From Apiotrichum sp. Y4204 (Eukaryota; Basidiomycota; Tremellomycetes; Trichosporonales; Trichosporonaceae): a DNA stretch of 64,000 bases. The notes beneath the pieces were generated by a model, which saw only the letters and a list, made by a program, of their open reading frames with translations, searched no databases and was not told the origin of the DNA. The stretch's first letter is position 1. Every line of letters begins with the position of its first letter. Shown one piece after another: positions 23,160 through 32,881 of this stretch. The position numbers were made by a program, and so were the translations under genes. The stretch lies in contig JAMYHL010000087.1 in NCBI GenBank assembly GCA_025531455.1, positions 88,459-152,458 of the forward strand, read 5' to 3'.

Positions 23160-24663
23160 ATGGATCGTGAGTCTATACCCCGAACATCGGCCTCCCTGGG
23201 GATGGGGAAAAGGACTGGAATGGAATGCAGTCGTCGCCAGAGACGATCACCTTGACCTCGCACCACCTCTCCACACCTCTCCACACCTCTCCACCTCTCT
23301 CCTCTCCATCCCTCTCTACCTCTTGCCATCCCTGTATCGTAGCTGACATGTCCGAACCCGTCTCCCGCCCCGACGCCGTTATCACTCCCAATGCCCCATC
23401 AGCCGTCCGCACCGTTCCCATCCCCACCGACGAGGGTACCGGCCCCGTGAGCCCCCCGACGCGCACGACCGAGGAGTCCCCCGCCGTCACCCCCACCCCG
23501 CCGACGACGACCCCTTCCTCTGCGCCCCCAACCACGCCGTCCACCACGCCCTCCGAGCCTTCCCCGGAGACCTCTTCCCCGGGGGAGAACACCTCGTCGG
23601 CCTCCCCCCAGCAGCCCAACGAGACGTCGTCCGCCCCCCAGCAGACCTCGCCCCAGCCGCCGAATGAGACGTCCGCCAGCCCGTCCCCCACGTCGGAGGG
23701 GAACAACCAGCAGACCTCCCAGCAGCAGCAGACGTCAAACACCAACACGGGCGGCAACAGCCAGCCGACCAGCACCGGCAACACACAGTCGGCCTCCGGT
23801 ACCAGCCAGAGCTCTGCTGCGCTGTCCACCTACCAGACTGTCGAGGCGAGCCAAGTCGGCAACAGCATCGTGATGGTCACGATTCAGAAGACGTCAACCT
23901 TCCAGGTCTCGGGGACCGCTGCCGCCGCTGCGCCGCGCAAGTCGAACACTGGAGCCATTGTTGGTGGTGTCGTTGGTGGTGTTGGCGGTGCGTTGCTCCT
24001 TGCCACCATCCTCGGCTGCCTCTTCTGGCGCCGCAAAAAGTCCAAGGCCGTCGCATTCGACGACAAGATGTTTGACCCTGACCTCTCGACCCGTCACTCG
24101 GCTGCCGACAACCTCGACTTTATCGCCCCGACCGACCCCACCCTCTCGGACGTCGACCCGTACCCGTACCAGCCGTCGTCGAACGGCACCTACGAGCAGC
24201 ACAGCGCGTACGACCACCAGCCGTACGACCCGAATGCGTACGACCAGTACAACCAGAGCTCGATGGCCATGCCGGATGCTCGCGACTACCAGCCGTACCC
24301 GAACTACGGATATGGCGCGGCTGCTGCCGGCGCTGGTGCGGGTGCTGCCGCGGCGTACGGCCACCACGACTACACCGACGACCCCTACGCGACCCCGGCT
24401 GCGGCTGCCAAGGCGCGCGAGGCGGGTGTTGAGCGCGCAGGCGCGCTCTCGCCCGCCGGCCACTCGGCCTCGTCCGCTGCCGGCAGCGCAGTCTTCGAGG
24501 ACGCGATCAGCAACCAGGGCCACATGAGCAACCAGGGCCACGAGGCCGCCTACACGGACGCGCATGGTGATGGTATGCAGGAGATCCCGCCCAAGTAAGT
24601 GAATCTGAGAGGATGTGTGCTGACAGCAGCTACCACTCGATCCCCCGTCCGGACCAGCAGTAA
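23160..24663 (+). CDS. Mucin-like Ser/Thr/Pro-rich single-pass membrane protein, 430 aa, 3 exons
   Basis: Exons 23160-23166, 23343-24594 and 24630-24663 give 430 residues. About 200 residues of Ser/Thr/Pro/Gln-rich sequence, likely O-glycosylated, are followed by a membrane helix GAIVGGVVGGVGGALLLATILG, the basic stop-transfer stretch CLFWRRKKSK, and a cytoplasmic tail rich in Tyr, Pro and Asp (SAYDHQPYDPNAYDQYNQ) with an Ala/Gly tract. The layout recalls fungal wall-stress sensors and SKG6/AXL2-type proteins. No cleavable signal peptide is visible in this model, so either the helix acts as signal-anchor or the 5' end is misplaced. The first exon supplies only seven bases (ATGGATC). The third exon has two usable acceptors (24626 and 24629, a NAGNAG pair) that would add or drop one Ser. 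Function inferred only from architecture. Confidence 0.75.
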
Positions 24664-24871
24664 ACTTGCGTGCCATGTGACATCTTGCGCTCCATCTTGC
24701 GCCCACGCCATCTCCCGCGCACCGCGCGCATCTCTCGCGACCGCTCCTGCATCTCTCGCATCGCAGATATAGACCAGTACCCTAGCAGCTGTGCCCAGCC
24801 ATAATATCATGGCCGTAGACCGGCTTGTACCAGTATGAATACCCATGGAAACAGAAGCACAGAAAAGGATG

Positions 24872-24896
24872 GGCGATCATGCACGCCATGATCGCC
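24872..24896. repeat. Perfect 10-bp inverted repeat with 5-nt loop
   Basis: GGCGATCATG and CATGATCGCC are exact inverted copies separated by CACGC. The element lies about 210 bases downstream of the mucin-like gene stop, so it may be in the 3' UTR or beyond it. Confidence 0.7.
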
Positions 24897-25010
24897 ACCG
24901 TCTGGCGATCCAGGCATGTGGTGACATCGCGCGGCCCGTGCGCGAGCGCTGGTGGTGTCTGTGCGCGAACACCGGGCTGACGTGATGTGGTTTGCCACTT
25001 GCAGCATGTA

Positions 25011-25096
25011 GTGAGTAGCGAAGTAGCAAGTAGCGAGCAGCAAGCAGCAAGCAGCAAGCAGCAAGTAGCGCGCAGCAAGTACCAAGTAGCGAGCAG
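25011..25096. repeat. AAGYAGC / GAGCAGC heptamer array
   Basis: About twelve near-copies of a seven-base unit (aagtagc, aagcagc, gagcagc, with variants) fill this stretch. It is a small minisatellite in intergenic DNA. Confidence 0.75.
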
Positions 25097-25527
25097 ACAC
25101 CAATGCGTCACGCAGCACGCGACCAACAACGAAACGTCTTAGAAGGAGAAAGTCACGCCCCCTTGTCCCCGCCAGCCATCCACCGGTCTTGGCCAGACGA
25201 CTCAACGATCCGACGAGCTTTTCCTCAACGGCCGTGCTCGGCAATGTCGGCGTCTGGCGGAAGTAGAGGGGGGTTTGCGATTATGTAAATTCTTTCAGCT
25301 CATAATGCCGGTCGTCTGGAATTCCGGTTTTTACAGAAGGCGCCTCGGGTCGACGTCCTCGACTTCTGTGAATGTGTGCATCCTCCGGCGCTCCGGCGGC
25401 GATCTTGCCTGCGCACAGAATACACAGATTCCTAGACAGATATCAAGCACAACGGCGATCCGCGATCCTACATCCCTCGCGATCCGCACTTTCTTTCAGT
25501 TTCATTTATGTACTTTTCCTTCTTTCC

Positions 25528-25532
25528 AAAAA
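25528..25532 (-). terminator. Probable RNA polymerase III terminator of tRNA-Leu
   Basis: On the minus strand a run of five T residues occurs 28 nt beyond the 3' end of tRNA-Leu. This is the first T5 run downstream and fits the minimal pol III stop. Confidence 0.45.
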
Positions 25533-25559
25533 TTGTAAGGAGGGAACCAAATCCCCCGA

Positions 25560-25655
25560 TGACGAAAGTGGGGTTCGAACCCACGCCCGAAGACCACGGT
25601 ATCAGTTCCTAGCAGGACCTAAACATGGCGCCTTAGACCACTCGGCCATTTCGCC
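25560..25655 (-). tRNA. tRNA-Leu(UAG) with an 18-nt intron
   Basis: The reverse strand folds as a tRNA: acceptor GGCGAAA pairs with TTTCGTC (one G-U), followed by discriminator A; D-arm GCC...GGC with GAGTGGTCTAA loop; anticodon stem CCATG/CGTGG; T-arm GTGGG-TTCGAAC-CCCAC. The anticodon loop reads TTTAGG, then an intron at 25600-25617, then C, giving anticodon UAG (Leu, CUA and related codons). The intron contains CTA, complementary to the anticodon, as in other eukaryotic tRNA introns. The internal promoter boxes are within the D- and T-arms. The variable arm (TCTTCGGGC) is short for a leucine tRNA. CCA is not encoded. Confidence 0.9.
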
Positions 25656-26313
25656 TCGAGAAATCGTCAAAGCTGGGGGATATATGACGAGAGGCAAACA
25701 AGTCGGGTCATCATTTTGTGGCAGTTGTGTTTAGTTGGTGGTGCTCGTTTGGTCGTATTGTTTGTCCTCACGCTTGACTGTCGTTCTTGCGTCTGAGCTG
25801 TTCAGTTCTAGCTCGAGATGTTCCCGAATGCGATACTTTGTGTGTGGACAATGCCCTCGTCGCAGGATGTCTGCCACACTTGAATACTGGGTTGCCACAT
25901 GCTACACTTATGATCGTATGGTCGTGTCTCGCCGTTTGATCAATGACTTGCTGATCCGCTGATCCTGTGTCCGTAGATTTGCGGATCCGTAGGAGACCAC
26001 CATATCACCATGCTCTACGCGCAGCATTCCCAGCTGTCCCCTTCCAAGTCGGCGTTGATCGGTGATCTGCAATACTGTGTGGCAGCGATCACAAAGCCTT
26101 TAAACTGATTTACTCCACTTCCCCTGTCCGCTCGACACGTCCCGACAGGCCGACAGCTCGCCGCAGCTCGACAGGTCGACTGCTAGCCCGACAGCTCGCC
26201 CGAGACACACGCATTACGAATGCGTTGCATTCAACTACATATACATTTAAAGTCCATGAATGTCCTGCGCGCTGGCGCTGAGGGAGGGCGAATGAATGGT
26301 AATTGTCCATGTC

Positions 26314-27731
26314 TTACTTCTTGGGAGGGCAGGCGACGTAGGTAGGCGAGGCAGTCACCTTCCAGTCGTTTGTGTTGACGTTGTCTGATGTGAGCTAATA
26401 TCCTGCGTCTTTTCCGTGCTTCACTCATACTCACTCGCAATGGTGGAGAAGGTCGTGCAGCTCGACTTCTTCGGCAGGAAGGCGGGCTGGGCGGGGGTGG
26501 GGTTCTGGCCCTGGTACCAGGTAGAGGTCCAGCCGTTCTGGGGGTAGTAGCCAGGGGGAGCAGCAATGTCGCCCTCGCACTCGACAAACTTGGACATGCC
26601 CCAGTAGTCGTCAATGGCCATGACCCACTGGCAGCCCATGAGGTCGTAGATGTGGTTGCACTGGATGCGGGTGGGGACGCCGTTCTCGTCGCTCGTGCAG
26701 ATACGCAGGCAGAACTGGTCGTACGACACAAACATCATCCACTCCTCGTAGAAGACGTCGGTACCGGTCGCGAGGTTGGTCGTGACGTTGCCACCGACGG
26801 GGTTGCCCTTCATGTCCGCACCGTGGGGGTCGAGCTCACCGCCGTTGTCGCCCGGCTGGATGTTGATGCGGGTGCCGTCCCACCAGCCGGCAATCTGGAT
26901 GTACGTGGGGGTGCGGATGAGCTGGGGTGAGCTTTGTGGTCTGGAAAGGGAGTGGCACAAATTGGCAGGGGCGCAGGAGCCGGGACAGCCGGATTCAATA
27001 ACCTCAATGCCACACATCAAAAGGTCTAAACGACGCTAAATCGTCCAGCGCCTAGAAGGGGATGAGGGCCCCAAAAGTGGATGTGGAGACGCAAATCAAT
27101 TGCACGCGATGCGCGTCGCGATAACCTCCTTTGGTCTTGGCATCACCTTCAGTGTTAAACTGCAGTGACAGTGGCAGTGGCAGCAGCAGGAGTGGGAGCC
27201 ACACCTAGGTCATTGGCGCACGTCTGAAACAGGCTCATAAAAAGATGAAAGGATCCAGTCTCGAAGCCAATTCTCTTTGGAGGCCTGGGCGTTGCGCCCA
27301 GCGCACACGCCTCCACCCAACGCTCAGACCTCTACCGGTCTACCTTCCTCTCCCGGCTCCTCTGCTGCTTCCGGGTTGACCCGCCCCCTCCTTGGCCTCG
27401 TTCCTTCCTCGCAAACTCTACTCACCTGCGCGGCGTGGATGGTACCGTCGGGGATGAGACGCGCGTTGTTGCGCGGCTTGGTGCACCACGCAACGACGGT
27501 GGGCTCGTTCTCGCCAATGGTGCCCTGCGGCTTCTCGGGGGCGTACATGCACCAGTCGTCAATGGCGTTGACGGAAATGAGACGCGAGTCCGAGTTCTGG
27601 TCGACGGTCTGGCCGACGGGGATGAAGCCGGGCGCGCTGGGGTTCGTGGGGCCGTTGGGGCCGGTCGCGGTGACCTGCGCGCTGGCGAGGGGCGCGAGGG
27701 CGAGCAGGGGGAGAGAGAGGAGCGAGAGCAT
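26314..27731 (-). CDS. Secreted macrophage-activating-glycoprotein-like protein, 287 aa, 3 exons
   Basis: Exons 27731-27426, 26921-26435 and 26384-26314 give 287 residues. A signal peptide MLSLLSLPLLALAPLASA is followed by the mature N-terminus near Gln19. The body contains SVNAIDDWCMYAPEKP, AWCTKPRNNARLIPDGTI, GDNGGELDPHGADMKGNPVGG, FCLRIC, CNHIYDLMGCQWVMA and a closing SCTTFSTIA, a cysteine-containing layout that I recognise from basidiomycete proteins annotated 'macrofage activating glycoprotein'. The function of that family is not established; the name derives from immune activity of a mushroom glycoprotein. Likely an extracellular or wall protein. The first intron is 504 nt, about ten times the usual size here. 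Start chosen at the ATG that opens the signal peptide rather than the upstream in-frame ATG at 27866. Confidence 0.85.
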
Positions 27732-30127
27732 GGTGAGAGGAGAGGTGGGGAGAGAAGATGGGATGAGGGGGGGGGGAGAGATGAGGAGGAAGGCTAAGAA
27801 CACTCCCTGCTCCGAGTTATATTCGATACTGGCCCCCGCACTGCCAAGAGCCGAGATGCACGCCAAGGGCTAGAGAGCCAAAGGGGCAGAGGGCTGGGCT
27901 CTCTCATTCTCTCTTCACAAGGCCACAGCAGGCATTCATGCTGCATGCTGCGCGCTGCACAATGACTCGCGCGTGCCCACCCGGCACTCGGCACGGCGCA
28001 CGGCTCACCTGCCCTGCACGCCCTGTACGCCGGTGAACAAACACGAATCTCTACCCTGCATGCTCCAACAGAGTAGAATCAAGGTTTGGGCTTCCAAAAA
28101 GTCCTGGATCTCGTGGGATCGTAAACAGAACAGCCGAACCACGTACGCTTATAATGATGCTCTGGTGAGATCGTGAGCCTCTCGGCCTGTGGCCTGTGGG
28201 TTTGCGCGCTGGGCGTTCCAGGGCACTGGGCAGGTTTATGCAGGTTCAGGTCGGCAGTTCAGGTCGGCAGGGCTTCTGCCAGGCCCCGAGCTTCTGTCCG
28301 ACCTTGTTCTTGAGAGAAGAGATCTCAGCTGCGGATAAACACCACCACCACCACCACCAAAGTGACCCACTAGAATTACCACACCCGCACCACCCATTAC
28401 CTCCACTGCAAGCCACTGGCACGCGCGGCATCCGCGTCCAGCCCCAATTCACCAAACAGTCGACTGGCCCAACGGCCAGCGGCTCAGTTCTCAGCCGGCT
28501 AGGCTCTCTCTCGAGCACAGCTGCCCGCGTGGTTGTCTCTGCCAGGTTGTGCGCCCCTTCTTGTTCTCTTAAGCCCAATAACGCAAGCCGCAACGCACGC
28601 CGCAAGCCGCAGGGTCCTCACAGAAAACGCAGAGAACGAACAATGTCCTGCCGATCCCATGACCTGGTTGGCCCGCACCGCCGTTCCGATGCTCTGTACC
28701 CTTAGGACCCTGGCAGTCGTCACCACCCAACGTTATGCAGTTATGCGTGTGAGGTCTCGTGCGCCGACCGACCCTTTCGGTCCTGCAGGTCCTGGCGGAT
28801 GAGGGGGACATGGGGGTGATGACGTCGGGGAGAAACGCGTATTGTCTGCTACCAAAGGACAGGAGCAAGGTCCCAAATCCTAGACCATGATAATAAACAA
28901 AAGAGGGCAGTGCGGAGGTCGGCACGATGCATGTCCGAGCCCGAGCGGACGGACTCGGCGGACGCGGAGGAGGCAGAGTGTGATGACAACGGATTGACGT
29001 AGTGTGCTCGAGGCGGTGCGCGAAGAGGTGCAGGGTTGCTAGTGTAGCGCCTAGCTCGTGTTCATCGATGGTGACCATGATCCGCTGATCCGTGATCCTG
29101 GATCCCTGCTCGGCCGTGAGGTTCATGAACCCTCAGACCCTCAGACCCGGGATACACTTCGGCCCAGTGCTTCGCAAACCGGCCGCCACAGGTTCTGTCC
29201 TGCTATCGCGCATACGCGTATGAGCTGATGACGCAACGACGCCGGATCAGAGACCGGAGACCAGAGACCAGAGGCTACGGAGCCCGACGCGAATGAGCAT
29301 CCCACCCCGCCTGTCCGGCCCGGAAGCGTTGTGATTATGTGGTGATGGCAATGATGATACGAGTCACGAGCCACACACAATCCAGCGATCCGGTTTGTAA
29401 CACAGGACGTACACAGATCCGCGTCCCCCGGATTCACGCGTCTGATACACGCGTCTCGCGAGCTCCAACGGCACCTCACATACGTGTCCAGGTTCTTAAA
29501 CCCTCGGCTCTTCGACTCGACTCTACATCTTCTTCATCTTCTCACTTCTTATATCTTCATGAATCTATCAATAAAGAAACAACATGCGCCAAGGCACTCA
29601 TCCCATGCATCCCAACATCTCACGCACTCACACGTTACCCACGCCACACGCCACAGCCGGGCTACGCTGCGGATTTGAAATCCAAGCAAGACAAGAAACA
29701 CACCACAAACCGCCCGTCTCGTGTCTTTGCATCTTTTGGCAGTGTGCGCGAAGAATGGCTCGATAGATGTGAGGATCGTGAGGAGAGTAGAAGCCAGACC
29801 CCCCAAGTCTTCCCATTGACTCCTGGTGCTAGACCAACCTGCCTGATTGAGGCACCCAGTACTAAAGCCCACGGAGCCCCCGCCGATCTCCGTGTCTCAG
29901 ATACAGAACGCGGCGATGAGCGCCGTGCCCGGGGCTCGGGGACATGACCGTGCGACGGTTATCGTTGCATCCGGTGGCAACAACGCATTGACCACCCCCA
30001 TTGTTGTTGATTGATATAGAAGCGCGATGCGGTCTCTGCGCGATGTAGTAGTATATCTATCACCCAGTGCTACAGTCAATCACCTCTGAGGATCAAACAC
30101 GCATCCCAGGATACAAAACCACACACC
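27732..30127. other. Intergenic region, 2.4 kb, no supported gene
   Basis: The frames here (up to about 200 codons) carry no recognisable domain. Notable content: a CAC trinucleotide tract (28339-28359), and the GATC-rich stretch 29078-29105 with a third copy of TGATCCGCTGATC (29079-29091). The last 100 bases form the leader of the hydrolase gene. Confidence 0.5.
28339..28359. repeat. (CAC)n microsatellite
   Basis: Six to seven perfect CAC trinucleotides occur in intergenic DNA. Confidence 0.7.
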
Positions 30128-31523
30128 ATGTCCCTTTCAAAGCCCGTGCTGCGCACCTCGCCGGACGCCGGCGCGCCCTCGACGCCCTCGCGCCTCCTCC
30201 TCACGCTGCTGAACGGCGTGAGCACCGGCGCGCTCCTCCTCTCCCTCCCGGCCGTGATCCCATACACGATCGTCAAGCACTTCCTCTTTGGCCCCCGCGC
30301 GCGGTGGATGGACCTGCGCGCGCATCTCCTCTCGAACATTATCCGCATCGCGCTCCTCCGCTTCTCCTTCTTCCTCCCAGGACGCGATAAGAGCGAGTGG
30401 GACGTCCCCCGCGCGTTCAGAAACGGGTGTAAGCGCGCCCCGGGGGTCACTGCGACCATGGTCCGTCTGCAGCCCACGAAGCACCGCGAGGGGTTCGCAG
30501 AGTGTCCTGCCGTCGAGGCGGTCGAGCGTCCGGGATTCATGCTCGCCCCGCCTGGTATTGCGCCCGAAGCGCGTGCTGCCGAGGGCGAAAAGGCGATTCT
30601 GTACTTTGTTGGCGGGTGGGTATCGAGTGTAAAGCGAGTGTATTGCATACTGATCATTAGGGCGTACGCCTTCGGACACCCGCTCGAGCGCCCGTTCGCG
30701 TGGACCATGGCGAGCAGCTTTGGCGTCCGCGTCCTGGGTAAGTCTGAAGATGGAGAGCCTCCACCTCTGGGTCACTAGTCGCTAACCCCAGGCCCAAACT
30801 ACCGCAAGGTTCTGACACCATCCACCTCCTTCCCCGCGCCGCTCCTCGACGCGCTCGCCGGCTGGGAATACCTGACCGAGACGCTCGGCTTCGACCCCGA
30901 GAACATTACGTTTATCGGCGAGTCGGCCGGCGCGCACATGTGTCTCGCGCTCTCGCGGCATCTGGCGGACAGCGGGCGCACCGGACCAGGGGCACTGGCG
31001 CTCAGCGGGCCGTGGTGCGACCTCGGCCCGCTCGAGACCGTGCGTACGTCGATGCATTCAAACTACGGAACAGACTACATTCCATGGCTTGGAAAGCTCG
31101 CTGCACGCTCCGCCGCGAGGCACTATACCCCCGAAACGCGCACAGGGCCGTATTTCTCCCCCGTGCGCGCGCGCCCCAAGGAGTGGGAGTACCTCGCGGA
31201 CACGAAGGTATACGTGCATGCTGGTGAGATGGAGCTGCTCATCGACGAGATTCGTGTTACCGTCGCGAATATGCGCGAGGGCGGCGTGGAGCTGACTTAT
31301 GTTGAGGTGAGTAGTGGCGCAGGAGGGGGGCGAGTGGCACTTTTGTCCATGTCGCTTCTGTTTCCTTCAGTTTTCTTCCGCTTCCTATATCGTCCCCACG
31401 CTGACATGGCAGGAAAAGGACGGCGTACACGTCTCCCCGACCATGGCGGCCATCTTCCCCACCGCGGGCTCGTGGGAGGTCTGGCGCGACGACGTCGGGC
31501 CCATCGTGCGGCGCGAGTACTAG
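30128..31523 (+). CDS. Membrane-anchored alpha/beta hydrolase (steryl-acetyl-hydrolase/esterase type), 396 aa, 4 exons
   Basis: Exons 30128-30615, 30661-30737, 30792-31306 and 31413-31523 give 396 residues. An N-terminal hydrophobic helix (LLNGVSTGALLLSLPAVIP, about residues 28-46) would anchor the enzyme. The nucleophile Ser lies in FIGESAGAHM; a following Asp in MELLIDE and His in KDGVHVSP complete a plausible triad. The oxyanion-hole region reads YFVGGAYAFGHP, a variant of the HGGG motif, assembled over the first intron. The arrangement resembles the alpha/beta hydrolase 3 group that includes yeast SAY1 (sterol deacetylase, ER membrane). Substrate is not readable from sequence. The gene stands beside a long gene-poor region, so context gives no help. 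Confidence 0.87.
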
Positions 31524-32145
31524 GCGTGCGAGCGAAGCGAGCCCCGGCCGCGAGCCCTGGGCGCGTGCCCTGGGCGGGGTTATCAGCAGTTGAGGAGACG
31601 AGATACCTGGTGATAGTGCGGTTGTCTAAGTCTCTGTTATGGTTGTCTTGGAGGATTGTATTTGTCTGACCAGCTGACTCTTCAGCTGACACTCGACACT
31701 CGTTATGGTTCCATAATTCCCAGACTGATCCTGTCGGCCACCGGGTTGCCGATTATTGAGCAGATGGGCAAATCAGTGGAGCAGCACTATATCTGACTTT
31801 CCGGAACATGGCCAGTGGCAGCTCATACTGATCAACGGTCCGGGCGAATGAAAGTGAAGCTTTAAACCCGACCACGTCAAGTCTTCTTTGATCATGAATG
31901 TGGAGCGGGCGGGCGACTTGGACATCTGAGCTTTCACGTGTGTGCGCCTCGCTCGTGAACTCAACTTACACCTGATACGCGCCGAATCCAAGTCTGACCG
32001 GCTGGTGAGTGTCCGAGAGTCCCAGAAATACTGAGAGGCGGCCTTTTCCACTAGAACATCGAAAAAGCACAACCATCCTCGAACTGTTGATAACGTCAAC
32101 GGTTTCCCAATTTGTCCGACCATATCGAGAAGATAAATTCTAAAG

Positions 32146-32495
32146 TCATGGCGGACACTGCATTCTGAGTCGCTTCCCGAAGATCAGGTCGTGTAACGCT
32201 GCCAGCAGCTTATTGAGCAGAAACTTACCGCGCCCTCCTGCACAGATCACTTGCGGGCAGTGATCTGATCTAGACTCTGAGATGGACACGTATGAGAATT
32301 CGGAGAGTACGAGAATAAAACCGCGACCTGTCCACGCGACATGCAGCTCGGGGGCGACTCGGCGAAAGGGGTACGTGGCTTTGAACTTTAGCATGAACTC
32401 GACGAACTTTGCGCCCCGCCCAACCCCCAGCCCCAACGCGGGTATCCAAGTCTGTGGGCAGAAGTCGGTCAGCTCGGCGTTGGTGAAAAATTATA
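32146..32495 (-). pseudogene. Possible relic of an unidentified protein gene
   Basis: On the minus strand an open stretch without a clear ATG reads ...AELTDFCPQTWIPALGLGV, then VEFMLKFKATYPFRRVAPELHVAWTGRGFILVLSE, which has the aliphatic/aromatic balance of real protein. A canonical GTAAGT donor lies near 32227 and a GACTCAG acceptor near 32164, but no full-length gene can be built. I recognise no family. It may be a decayed gene or an exon of a gene I could not assemble. Confidence 0.2.
32243..32267. repeat. Perfect 9-bp inverted repeat with 7-nt loop
   Basis: CAGATCACT (32243-32251) and AGTGATCTG (32259-32267) are exact inverted copies around TGCGGGC. It carries GATC in each arm like the hairpin at 24872-24896. 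Confidence 0.65.
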
Positions 32496-32519
32496 TTCGC
32501 AGGGGTGCCGCGGAATTCA

Positions 32520-32577
32520 GCAAGACAGCAAGACACCAAGACACCAAGACAGAACGACATGAAAAAAAAAAAAAAAA
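32520..32577. repeat. AAGACACC repeat followed by A16 tract
   Basis: Four near-copies of caagacac/caagacag are followed by 16 consecutive A residues. A homopolymer this long is unusual in this GC-rich DNA and could mark the 3' end of an old reverse-transcribed insertion, but no element body is visible. Confidence 0.55.
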
Positions 32578-32842
32578 GACAAGTTATCAGCACAGTACTC
32601 CATAAGTCGATTAGCCATCCGGTATCGACTCGCTTCCTCGAGCCACTAGACATATAACAATCGTCGATCCGCGCCCAGATCTTTCTCTCAATCTTCCAAT
32701 CTTCCAGCCGCCGAGAACTGAGCGCAATGCAATATCGACACGGAGACTCGCAATTCGGCTAGCTTGATTGACCTTCGAGGACAATAAGAACTGTTGAGAT
32801 GACGAGATGACGTGTTGACTGGAGGCGCACGGGCTACGCGCT

Positions 32843-32881
32843 GGCGTCCACGCGTCCACGCGTCCAGGCGTCCAGGCGTCC
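32843..32881. repeat. GCGTCCAC/GCGTCCAG octamer array
   Basis: Four to five tandem copies of an eight-base unit (gcgtccac twice, gcgtccag twice, then gcgtcccc). Confidence 0.7.

Larger units (their letters stand above)
24664..26313. other. Intergenic region holding the tRNA-Leu gene
   Basis: Apart from tRNA-Leu, no gene is supported. It contains a perfect hairpin (24872-24896), a tandem heptamer array (25011-25096), and two GATC-rich patches (25450-25490 and 25938-26095), the second including another copy of TGATCCGCTGATC (25952-25964). Confidence 0.5.

Noticed and set aside
27732..27866. Upstream in-frame ATG of the secreted glycoprotein gene
   Set aside because: Starting at 27866 would bury the clear signal peptide 45 residues inside the protein.
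28569..29126. 185-codon minus-strand frame
   Set aside because: No recognisable sequence and it runs through a GATC-rich repeat patch.
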